Assembly: GCA_964502665.1 (NCBI GenBank)
Contig: CAZCXP010000123.1
Coordinates: 1-7,517 of the forward strand
Origin: SOKG01 sp964502665
GTDB taxonomy: Bacteria > Chloroflexota > Dehalococcoidia > SZUA-161
Reading direction: 5' to 3'
DNA: 7,517 nt
The notes beneath the pieces were generated by a model. That model was not told the DNA's origin and made no database searches. It saw only the letters and a program-made list of their open reading frames with translations. Position numbers and translations under genes: made by a program. Positions 1 through 5,899 of the stretch are shown piece after piece (within the stretch, counting starts at the first letter, position 1; each line of letters starts with the position of its first letter).

Positions 1-60
1 AACGCACCAACAACTTGAACGAACGAAGTGATAAAACGTTTCCAACGACTAGAACATCCC

Positions 61-66
61 AGGAGG
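61..66 (+). promoter_or_regulatory. atpD ribosome binding site
   Basis: A full AGGAGG lies 5 bases before the ATG at 72. It fixes the atpD start and rules out the in-frame TTG at 15. Positions 1-60 before it hold no gene part I can identify; the end of the upstream gene (expected atpG) is not recognisable here. Confidence 0.85.
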
Positions 67-71
67 CTACC

Positions 72-1457
72 ATGGCAAAAGGTAGAGTGGCCCAGGTAAT
101 CGGGACTGTGGTCGATATCGAGTTCCCCCCGGATGAGCTGCCAGCGCTCAATAACGCTATCGAGATCATCACAGATGGTGGCAAGCTTGTCCTGGAAACA
201 CAGCATCATATCGGGAACAACTGGGCACGCTGCCTTGCCCTTTCGCCCACCGATGGGCTCGAACGGGGCGCCGAGGCCATCGATACCGGGGCGCCCATAT
301 CGGTGCCCGTGGGGCGGGAGACCCTGGGGCGCTTATTCAATATCCAGGGAGAGCCGTTGGATAACCTCGGCCCTGTTGACACCAAGGAGCATTGGCCCAT
401 CCACCGCCTACCTCCCCCGTTTACCGAGCAAGAGACCAAGACCGAACTGCTGGAGACCGGCATAAAGGTGATGGATCTGGTCACTCCTTTTACCAAGGGA
501 GGCAAGATAGGAGCCTACGGTGGCGCTGGCGTAGGCAAGACTGTAATCATCATGGAGCTCATACGCAACATAGCCACCGAGCACGGCGGCTTCTCGGTAT
601 TCGCCGGCATCGGCGAAAGGTCACGAGAAGGCAACGACCTCTGGAACGAGATGAAGGAATCCGGGGTCATCGACAAGACAGTGCTGGTCTTCGGACAGAT
701 GAACGAGCCGCCAGGGGTACGGCTGCGCATCGGGCTCACAGGGTTGACTATGGCAGAGTATTTCCGCGACGTCGAGGGACAGGACGTTCTCATCTTCATC
801 GACAACATATATCGCTATATCCTGGCTGGTATGGAAGTCTCAGCGCTCCTGGGCAGGATGCCCTCCGCGGTCGGCTACCAGCCCACTCTAGGCACAGAGA
901 TGGGCGAACTGGAGGAGAGGATCACTTCGACCAAGAAGGGCTCCATAACCTCCTTCCAGGCAATCTACGTCCCCGCTGACGACTACACCGACCCCGGCAT
1001 CGTTACCACCTTCGGACACCTGGACGCCGTTGTCGCCCTCGAGCGCTCACTAATGGAGCAGGGGCTCTACCCCGCTGTCGATCCCCTAACGTCGACCTCG
1101 CGTATCCTTGACCCACTCATAGTTGGTGAGGAGCACTATCAGGTAGCACGAGGCATACAAAGGGTATTACAGCGCTACAAAGACCTCCAGGATATCATCG
1201 CCATATTGGGCATTGAGGAGCTCAGCGACGAGGACAAGCTCACGGCAGCCCGCGCCCGCAAGATACAGCGCTTCCTCTCCCAGCCCATGTTCGTCGCTGA
1301 GGCCTTTACCAGCATCCCGGGCAAGTATGTGCCGATAAAGGAAACGGTGCGCGGGTTCAAGGAGATCCTGGAGGGCAAGCACGACGGTCTACCGGAGCAA
1401 GCATTCTACATGGTGGGCAACATAGACGAAGCCGTGGAGAAGGCAAAGAGTCTCTAA
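72..1457 (+). CDS. atpD: F1Fo ATP synthase subunit beta
   Basis: Catalytic beta subunit of the membrane-bound F1Fo ATP synthase; it makes or hydrolyses ATP at the alpha/beta interface. The 461-residue protein has the family's usual length. Visible motifs in order: an N-terminal beta barrel starting MAKGRVAQVIG; Walker A GGAGVGKT at about 150-157; GERSREGND with the catalytic Glu near 182; Walker B VLIFIDN with Asp near 244, followed by NIYRY; SALLGRMPSAVGYQP; adenine-pocket GLYPAVDP; and EELSDED near 382-388, the local form of the DELSEED lever that contacts gamma. I chose the ATG at 72 because AGGAGG (61-66) sits 5 bases upstream and MAKGR is the typical beginning; the frame also opens at a TTG at 15, which adds 19 unrelated residues. 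The next gene is atpC, 45 bases downstream. The segment DPGIVTTFGHLDA (about 307-319) departs from the usual DPxPATTFAHLDA. The family call is certain. Confidence 0.98.
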   Translation: MAKGRVAQVIGTVVDIEFPPDELPALNNAIEIITDGGKLVLETQHHIGNNWARCLALSPTDGLERGAEAIDTGAPISVPVGRETLGRLFNIQGEPLDNLGPVDTKEHWPIHRLPPPFTEQETKTELLETGIKVMDLVTPFTKGGKIGAYGGAGVGKTVIIMELIRNIATEHGGFSVFAGIGERSREGNDLWNEMKESGVIDKTVLVFGQMNEPPGVRLRIGLTGLTMAEYFRDVEGQDVLIFIDNIYRYILAGMEVSALLGRMPSAVGYQPTLGTEMGELEERITSTKKGSITSFQAIYVPADDYTDPGIVTTFGHLDAVVALERSLMEQGLYPAVDPLTSTSRILDPLIVGEEHYQVARGIQRVLQRYKDLQDIIAILGIEELSDEDKLTAARARKIQRFLSQPMFVAEAFTSIPGKYVPIKETVRGFKEILEGKHDGLPEQAFYMVGNIDEAVEKAKSL

Positions 1458-1466
1458 GACAACTAT

Positions 1467-1487
1467 GCAGGCAAGCGGCTCGCCTGC
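1467..1487 (+). other. Hairpin between atpD and atpC
   Basis: GCAGGC (1467-1472) pairs with GCCTGC (1482-1487), and AG/CT pairing inside can extend the stem. It fills most of the 45-base gap between the two ATP synthase genes. No T-run follows, so it is not an intrinsic terminator. It could be an RNA-stability or processing hairpin that adjusts the beta:epsilon ratio (3:1 in the complex), but that role is inference. Confidence 0.45.
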
Positions 1488-1502
1488 CTGTAGAGGGAAA
1501 TA

Positions 1503-1925
1503 ATGCCAAAAATAGGTTTTGAAATCGTAACTGCTGAGCGAGTGGTTTACTCAGACGAGGTCGATGTCGTGGTAGCACCGGGAGTCGAAGGCCAGCTTGC
1601 CATACTCCCCAACCACGCCCCCCTGATGACTATGCTGCAGCCCGGCGAGCTCATGGTGAGAAAAGCTGGTGAAGAGGAATCGATCTTCGTCAGCGGCGGA
1701 TTTCTAGAGGTGCAGGGAAATAAGGTGACTGTGCTGGCCGACACCGCCGAGAGAGCTGAGGAGATCGATACCGCACGCGCCGAGGAAGCGAGACGCCGCG
1801 CTGAGCAGAGAGTGACCATGCCCGCTTCAGAGGCAGACCACGCTCGAGCTCAAGCAGCGATGCTCCGCTCGTTGATGCGGCTCAAGGTAGCACAGAAGGG
1901 TAGAAAGAGAAGACCCAGAGGCTAG
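1503..1925 (+). CDS. atpC: F1Fo ATP synthase subunit epsilon
   Basis: Epsilon subunit of the F1Fo ATP synthase, part of the central rotor stalk; it couples gamma to the c-ring and often inhibits ATP hydrolysis. The 140-residue product matches the usual 130-140. The N-terminal beta-sandwich domain (about 1-85) shows the family pattern: FEIVTAERVVYSDEVD, then GQLAILPNHAPLMTML, then SGGFLEVQGNKVTVLAD. After it come two predicted charged helices rich in Glu, Arg and Ala (about 88-135), and the chain ends in a very basic tail, KGRKRRPRG. GAGGG (1493-1497) lies 5 bases before the ATG. It is the last gene of the atp operon here. The next gene downstream is on the opposite strand and convergent. Confidence 0.96.
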   Translation: MPKIGFEIVTAERVVYSDEVDVVVAPGVEGQLAILPNHAPLMTMLQPGELMVRKAGEEESIFVSGGFLEVQGNKVTVLADTAERAEEIDTARAEEARRRAEQRVTMPASEADHARAQAAMLRSLMRLKVAQKGRKRRPRG

Positions 1926-1970
1926 CTCTCGTTATATACACGACGACATAAGTACTTGCGCTATATCTAA

Positions 1971-2037
1971 TAGGGAAATTCTAATTGCTAATTCCCAAGC
2001 ACCAAACAAATTCAAATATCAAAATGCAAAAGGGAAA
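1971..2037 (+). repeat. AT-rich, A/C-skewed intergenic segment, possible dispersed repeat
   Basis: This stretch is clearly poorer in GC than its surroundings and is made of short runs such as AATTC, CAAAC, TTCAAAT and CAAAA. GGGAA (1973-1977) can pair with TTCCC (1992-1996), giving a weak bulged hairpin at its left end. It directly abuts the palindromic element at 2038-2063. The wording resembles degenerate A/C-rich repeats I associate with intergenic DNA of uncultivated bacteria, but there is no second copy in this window, so the repeat call is tentative. The rest of the gap (1926-1970 and 2064-2118) shows nothing recognisable, including no clear intrinsic terminator for either convergent gene. 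Confidence 0.3.
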
Positions 2038-2063
2038 GTAGCGTCGTGACTCCTGTCACGACG
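2038..2063 (+). repeat. Palindromic repeat element, copy A1
   Basis: A GTAG lead is followed by a perfect 9-base inverted repeat: CGTCGTGAC (2042-2050), loop TCCT, GTCACGACG (2055-2063). All 26 bases recur exactly, in the opposite orientation, at 4580-4605; identity stops sharply on both sides. It lies in the 193-base gap between the convergent atpC and permease genes. No T-run follows on the + strand, so it does not look like an intrinsic terminator. Position and form are like REP-type elements. Confidence 0.85.
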
Positions 2064-2118
2064 AAGAACTTGAACAGTGCCCGTCATTTGAGAAACGCCA
2101 GCCCAAAGAGAATAGAAT

Positions 2119-3633
2119 CTACTTAGGCTCATACCCCGCCTTCCTCTGCGTCACTCCCCTCCGCCAGCGGAATATCGCATATCCTCCCAAGCCAACAGCC
2201 ATCCAGCCAAAACCTACCCACCGGCTGTACTCCTGGACAACGATTATCACCAGCCAGATTGTAATCGTAGCAACGAGCCCGATTATTGCAGTTATCGGCA
2301 GCTCATGTCCTCTTATTCTGACATTGCCTCGAAGTTTAAATGGGCGTGCCAGCTCGGGCTTCCTGATCCTCAGGGCCAGAACAGAGGCATGCGCAAAAGC
2401 AAACGCAAGAAGAGAACCAAACACATATAGACCGCCCATATTCCCAAATATCTCAGTTATATCGCCACGGAATAGGCCTGGGATCAGGATGAGAATGGCT
2501 ACTGCGCTGAAGACGATGATGGACATGTATGGCGTTCGGAAGCGGGGATGGATCCGATGAAACACCGATGGCAGCTGTTGATATGAACCCATGGAGAAGG
2601 CCAGCCGGGAGATGCCCATGATTCCAGCGTTGGTGGCAATGAGCAAGATGGTAGCCGCCAGTATCGCCACCAGCGGCATGAATATTGCCTTCAACCATTC
2701 AAACGGGAAGGCATTGGCAACGCCCGCCACCGGGTCCCGAGCCCACTCAGTAGCCAAGTCCCCCGGCGCTATTGCAGAGAGGGCCACCACAGAGATACCG
2801 GAGAACATAATCAGCACGCTGAACATCATCATGAACATTGCCCTCGGCACACGGATTTGAGGAAGGCGCGTTTCCTCTGACATCTGGGAGACGGTCTCCA
2901 CGCCAGTGTATGCCAGTGCAGCTAGAGCAATGCCGAAGAGAAGGTCAGTTGCAGACGGCCAGTTGCCGCTGCCAAACATATTTTCGGCCAGCTTCCCAAC
3001 GCTGAATGCGACAACGCCAGGATTAAGGAGCAATACCAAGCCTATAATTACCAGCAATAACTGGACCGCCACATCAAGCACTGCCGCCCCTATATTCACA
3101 AATGCCGTCTCCCTAACCCCGATGATATTGATCACCATTAGAAACAGGACAATCCCAATCGAGAGAAGGGTGCCGATCCAAGGGTCGGTTTTCAAAGGCT
3201 CCCAGAAGTGGCCCAAATACGGCGAAATGATGAACGCCGAGATTGAGATGGTCACGATATAGCTCAACAGGAGCGCCCATCCAGCGGCGAAGCCCACGTG
3301 CTCGTTGAACCCGTGACGGGCGAAGCTCGCCGACCCCCCGGCCTCGGGGAACATCGTTGCCCCCTCAGAATAGGTGAGAGCGGTAAACACAAAAAGGAGA
3401 CCGGCTGCGAAAAGGGCTATCGGGGTAGCTCCCATTGCCACCAGAGCAACAACGCCCAGGGCATAGTAGATAGAGGACCCGACATTGCCATAGCCTGCAC
3501 TGTAGAGCGAGGCAACGCCTAACACTCGACGAAAGCGACGCGCCTCCACAGGGCGGCGAAGACTTATATCCCCTGGTTTCCTGTGCCTGATTTCCTGCAG
3601 TTGGTTTTGCTGCGAGGTCTTTCTAGATCTCAA
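2119..3633 (-). CDS. APC-family amino acid permease
   Basis: Inner-membrane transporter of the amino acid-polyamine-organocation (APC) superfamily, 504 residues; the substrate cannot be read from the sequence. About twelve hydrophobic helices are visible. TM1 (about 38-68) carries the unwound-helix motif GNVGSSIYY used for substrate binding in this fold. LTYSEGATMFPEAGG (87-100) follows TM2. TM6 contains AYTGVETVSQMSEET (241-255), then the PQIRVPRAM loop. ISRLAFSMG with LPSVFHRIHPRFRTP (341-368) is a strong APC signature. TM11 and TM12 lie at about 445-466 and 473-490. A basic, hydrophilic segment of about 35 residues precedes TM1. The start is TTG at 3633, overlapping the end of gmk by 11 bases, with weak AAAGG upstream; a GTG at codon 29 is a possible later start. 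It is the last gene of the - strand unit. Confidence 0.95.
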   Translation of the reverse strand: MRSRKTSQQNQLQEIRHRKPGDISLRRPVEARRFRRVLGVASLYSAGYGNVGSSIYYALGVVALVAMGATPIALFAAGLLFVFTALTYSEGATMFPEAGGSASFARHGFNEHVGFAAGWALLLSYIVTISISAFIISPYLGHFWEPLKTDPWIGTLLSIGIVLFLMVINIIGVRETAFVNIGAAVLDVAVQLLLVIIGLVLLLNPGVVAFSVGKLAENMFGSGNWPSATDLLFGIALAALAYTGVETVSQMSEETRLPQIRVPRAMFMMMFSVLIMFSGISVVALSAIAPGDLATEWARDPVAGVANAFPFEWLKAIFMPLVAILAATILLIATNAGIMGISRLAFSMGSYQQLPSVFHRIHPRFRTPYMSIIVFSAVAILILIPGLFRGDITEIFGNMGGLYVFGSLLAFAFAHASVLALRIRKPELARPFKLRGNVRIRGHELPITAIIGLVATITIWLVIIVVQEYSRWVGFGWMAVGLGGYAIFRWRRGVTQRKAGYEPK

Positions 3634-4240
3634 TCGATCTCGCCTTTACCCGACATTTCTCAGCGGTGACAATAGACTCAATCTGGGAGACGGCAAGCTC
3701 CACCTGGCCCTCGTGATTGACTACTACATAGTCAAACAAAGGTAAGCTGCCCATCTCTTCCTGAGCGGCCTTCATCCTTAACTCCAGGTCTACACCAGAC
3801 TCGGTCTTACGTTGTTTCAGTCGCTTTTCCAAATCGTTCATCGAGGGCGGGGCCACAAATATGAAAACAGCTTCCGGGAGGATGTTCTTGATCGTAGCCG
3901 CCCCTTGAACATCCACCTTCACTACCACATCCAGTCCTTCAGCCAGAGACTCCTGCACCTGGCGCTTTGGCACCCCGTAGAGATTGCCATAGACATTGGC
4001 CCATTCCAGAAGCTCCCTCTTCTCTATCATCCGGTCAAACTCAGATTTGGAGACAAAGTGATAGTCCACCCCATCGGTCTCCCCCTGGCGCTGAGGTCGA
4101 GTGGTTGCCGTCACCGCGAAATTCAAAGGATATCTCATCCTTCTCATTGCATCGAGGACAGCATCCTTGCCCACTCCAGAAGGACCCGAGATAACAATGA
4201 ACAAGGGGGTTGCCCCTGACCCTGGCTTGTTCCTTTTCAC
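3623..4240 (-). CDS. gmk: Guanylate kinase
   Basis: Cytosolic enzyme that phosphorylates GMP to GDP using ATP, needed for GTP/dGTP supply and for recycling of cyclic-di-GMP products. The 205-residue product is the usual length. Visible parts: strand LFIVISG, P-loop GPSGVGKD (19-26); GMP-binding region TTRPQRQGETDGVDYHFV (46-63) with its arginines; ELLEWANVYGNLYGVP (76-91); VVVKVDVQGA (105-114) as the Walker B-like strand; and the lid RKTES (144-148). The P-loop ends in Asp 26 where Ser/Thr is usual. I chose the GTG at 4240 because GAGG (4246-4249) lies 5 bases upstream, overlapping the remA stop, and the product then has standard length. The frame is open to a TTG at 4327, but that adds 29 residues lying inside remA. 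It is 7 bases after remA and overlaps the permease gene. Confidence 0.96.
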   Translation of the reverse strand: MKRNKPGSGATPLFIVISGPSGVGKDAVLDAMRRMRYPLNFAVTATTRPQRQGETDGVDYHFVSKSEFDRMIEKRELLEWANVYGNLYGVPKRQVQESLAEGLDVVVKVDVQGAATIKNILPEAVFIFVAPPSMNDLEKRLKQRKTESGVDLELRMKAAQEEMGSLPLFDYVVVNHEGQVELAVSQIESIVTAEKCRVKARSIEI

Positions 4241-4247
4241 TCCTACC

Positions 4248-4514
4248 TCACGCTTGTTTAACTTCAATCCCTCGGCTTGCAGCCAGCCTGCCAGCAATGG
4301 TCTCGGGCCCGATAGCAGCAAGCACAATATGTCCGCTATCCATGACCAAAACCGCTTTGGTCTTCCTGCCGCTGGTCATATCCACCAGAAGCCCTTTGCT
4401 TTTTCCCGCTTGCATCATACGCTTGATGGGTGCTGATCCCGGTGAAACAATAGCAACAACCTTATTTATCGCCACGATGTTACCGAACCCTACATGAACC
4501 AGTTCCGTGCTCAC
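4248..4514 (-). CDS. remA: RemA/DUF370 family regulatory protein
   Basis: An 88-residue member of the RemA (extracellular matrix regulator, DUF370) family. In Bacillus subtilis RemA is a small ring-forming DNA-binding protein that activates biofilm-matrix genes; the role outside Bacillus is mostly unknown. The whole protein matches the family: ELVHVGFGNIVAINK, then IVSPGSAPIKRMMQ, then GLLVDMTSGRKTKAV, then VMDSGHIVLAAIGPETIAGRL. The basic positions I remember as DNA-binding in B. subtilis (R18, R50, R51) are K18, R50 and K51 here, so charge is kept. The start is GTG at 4514, because AAGGAG (4521-4526) lies 6 bases upstream and MSTELVH is the normal family beginning; a GTG at 4529 would place the ribosome site inside the gene. 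Pairing with gmk just downstream is a well-known arrangement in Firmicutes. Confidence 0.93.
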   Translation of the reverse strand: MSTELVHVGFGNIVAINKVVAIVSPGSAPIKRMMQAGKSKGLLVDMTSGRKTKAVLVMDSGHIVLAAIGPETIAGRLAASRGIEVKQA

Positions 4515-4520
4515 CGTCCT

Positions 4521-4526
4521 CTCCTT
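4521..4526 (-). promoter_or_regulatory. remA ribosome binding site
   Basis: AAGGAG on the - strand, 6 bases before the GTG at 4514. It decides the start between the two in-frame GTG codons at 4529 and 4514. Confidence 0.8.
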
Positions 4527-4538
4527 CACAAGCTATTC

Positions 4539-4572
4539 AAAAAACGACAGCGTTGCCACTCCTGTGGCTACG
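4539..4572 (-). terminator. Possible weak terminator or attenuator after aroA
   Basis: Read on the - strand, the hairpin CGTAGCCAC / GTGGCAACG with loop AGGA (one A-A mismatch) is followed, 6 bases later, by TTTTTT (positions 4544-4539). The bases next to the T-run (GTCGT, 4548-4544) can also pair with ACGAC in the right arm of the neighbouring element (4585-4581). That would form a longer hairpin ending exactly at the T-run, in competition with the perfect 9-base hairpin of 4580-4601. No convincing promoter fits in the short space before remA, so partial rather than full termination would be expected. The hairpin is also a repeat-family member, so the terminator role is tentative. Confidence 0.4.
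4549..4572 (+). repeat. Diverged palindromic repeat element B
   Basis: CGTTGCCAC (4551-4559), loop TCCT, GTGGCTACG (4564-4572), preceded by AG like the A copies. Over the 22 hairpin bases it matches the + oriented A element at 16. Of the six differences, four form two compensatory base-pair swaps (T-A to C-G and G-C to C-G), and the other two make one T-T mismatch. It has the same 9-4-9 layout and the same loop. It lies 7 bases from copy A2 and faces the opposite way. Confidence 0.65.
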
Positions 4573-4579
4573 TATCCTC

Positions 4580-4605
4580 CGTCGTGACAGGAGTCACGAC
4601 GCTAC
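4580..4605 (-). repeat. Palindromic repeat element, copy A2
   Basis: Exact reverse complement of the 26 bases at 2038-2063: arms CGTCGTGAC (4580-4588) and GTCACGACG (4593-4601) around AGGA, then CTAC. It starts only 4 bases after the aroA stop codon, in the 95-base gap before remA. With element B it forms an inverted pair separated by 7 bases, as in BIME-type mosaics. Confidence 0.85.
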
Positions 4606-4609
4606 CTGG

Positions 4610-5899
4610 CTACTGGCCTGAACTCAGATTCTCCAAGTCCTGCCAGAATGCGGGATATGATATATCCGCCACTTCAGCATTGTCAATCTCTGTTTCCCCC
4701 TCGGCAATAAGCGCAGCTATGCCAAGCATCATAGCCAAGCGATGGTCTCGGTGACTGTCGCAACTGGAGCCGCGCAGCTTCTTACCTCCATGAATAACCA
4801 TACCATCGGGCAGCTCCTCCGCTTCAGCACCCATCTTCAAGAGCTCCTCTACTGTGGCACTGATCCTGTCGGTCTCCTTTACTCGAAGCTCTTGGGCATC
4901 TCTTATTACCGTTGTCCCCTGAGCTACACAGCCAGCCAAGGCGATTAGCGGAATTTCATCGATCAGCCGGGGGATGAGGCCTCCCCCGATCTCTACGCCG
5001 GTGAGGGCGCTTGAATGCACTTCCACATCAGCGACAGGCTCGCCATTGGATAGGCGCTCATTGCGCACTATCAGGTCAGCCCCCATCGAGCGCAGCACAT
5101 CGAGGATACCGCTCCTAGTAGGATTGATGCCCGTGTTCAGCAGTCGGATGCCAGCCTGCGGATGGACGGCACCGGCAACGAGCCAGAAAGCAGCAGCGCT
5201 GATGTCGCCGGGGATGGTCAGGTCCACAGCGCCCAGGCTGCTGGGAGAGATGGTGATGGTGTCAGCGGCTACCTCTATCTCAGCTCCCATTGTCCTGAGC
5301 AATCTCTCGGTATGGTCCCGAGAGGGCACCGGCTCCTTTATTATGGTATCTCCCTTGGCGAAGAGAGCAGCCAGTAGAAGCGCGGATTTTAGCTGGGCGC
5401 TGGCAACTGGGAGTTGATAGCGAATCCCGTGGAGTTGTCCTCCCTTGATCACCAACGGCGCCCGAGAATCGCCGCTCCGCCCCCAAATATGAGCCCCCAT
5501 GAGCCTCAGTGGCTGAATCACGCGGCTCATGGGACGAGAGCGTAGCGACTGGTCCCCGGTGATAACCGAGAAGAACGGTTGAGCTGCGAGCAGACCAGTG
5601 AGGATGCGCATGGTAGTGGCACTGTTCTCAGCATCGAGCACATCCTCAGCCTCTTTCAATCCCTCCTTACCCACCCCCCGAACAAAGAACTCCCCAACCT
5701 CGCCAGACTCTATTTCCACGCCCAAAGCACGCAGACAGGCCACTGTGGCTAGACAGTCACCAGCCTGCGGAAAGTTGCTCACCCTGGCATCGCCCTGGGC
5801 TATGCTGTTCAGGATCATAGCACGATGGGAAATCGACTTATCACCAGGAGGATAAACCTCGCCTTCTAAGGCGCGAGCGCCTCTCACCCTTTGCTTCAC
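4610..5899 (-). CDS. aroA: 3-phosphoshikimate 1-carboxyvinyltransferase (EPSP synthase)
   Basis: Sixth step of the shikimate pathway in the cytosol: joins phosphoenolpyruvate and shikimate-3-phosphate to give EPSP, the precursor of chorismate. The 429-residue product is the usual length. Visible motifs: PGDKSISHR (18-26) with active-site Lys 21, Ser 22 and Arg 26; NSATTMR (92-98); SLRSRPMSRV; SAQLKSALLLA (167-177); RDHTERLL (194-201); PGDISAAAF; NPTRSGILDVL; RLIDEIP with the proton-accepting Asp 314; LRVKETDR (338-345); and SHRDHRLAM with Arg 387. The pattern is that of class II enzymes such as Bacillus and CP4. Ala 94 stands where glyphosate-sensitive enzymes have Gly. The start is GTG at 5899: AGGAGG (5907-5912) lies 7 bases upstream and the GTGA overlap joins it to tyrA. 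A GTG at 5920 would swallow the ribosome site. Confidence 0.97.
   Translation of the reverse strand: MKQRVRGARALEGEVYPPGDKSISHRAMILNSIAQGDARVSNFPQAGDCLATVACLRALGVEIESGEVGEFFVRGVGKEGLKEAEDVLDAENSATTMRILTGLLAAQPFFSVITGDQSLRSRPMSRVIQPLRLMGAHIWGRSGDSRAPLVIKGGQLHGIRYQLPVASAQLKSALLLAALFAKGDTIIKEPVPSRDHTERLLRTMGAEIEVAADTITISPSSLGAVDLTIPGDISAAAFWLVAGAVHPQAGIRLLNTGINPTRSGILDVLRSMGADLIVRNERLSNGEPVADVEVHSSALTGVEIGGGLIPRLIDEIPLIALAGCVAQGTTVIRDAQELRVKETDRISATVEELLKMGAEAEELPDGMVIHGGKKLRGSSCDSHRDHRLAMMLGIAALIAEGETEIDNAEVADISYPAFWQDLENLSSGQ

Noticed and set aside
1..60. Tail of an upstream gene such as atpG
   Set aside because: Frames here stop early or give no recognisable gamma-subunit ending, so no gene fragment can be supported.
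392..979. 195-codon open frame on the + strand inside atpD
   Set aside because: Shadow frame of atpD with Arg/His-rich translation typical of a shifted GC-rich gene.
2042..2063. Copy A1 as a bidirectional intrinsic terminator for atpC and the permease gene
   Set aside because: No T-run follows on the + strand, and on the - strand the T-rich part is broken and distant; exact duplication elsewhere fits a dispersed element better.
4241..4327. N-terminal extension of gmk from a TTG at 4327
   Set aside because: The extra residues lie inside remA, do not resemble guanylate kinase, and a better-placed GTG with GAGG exists at 4240.
2038..4605. CRISPR-like array from the repeated 26-base unit
   Set aside because: Copies are 2.5 kb apart, oppositely oriented and separated by genes; there are no regular spacers or cas genes.
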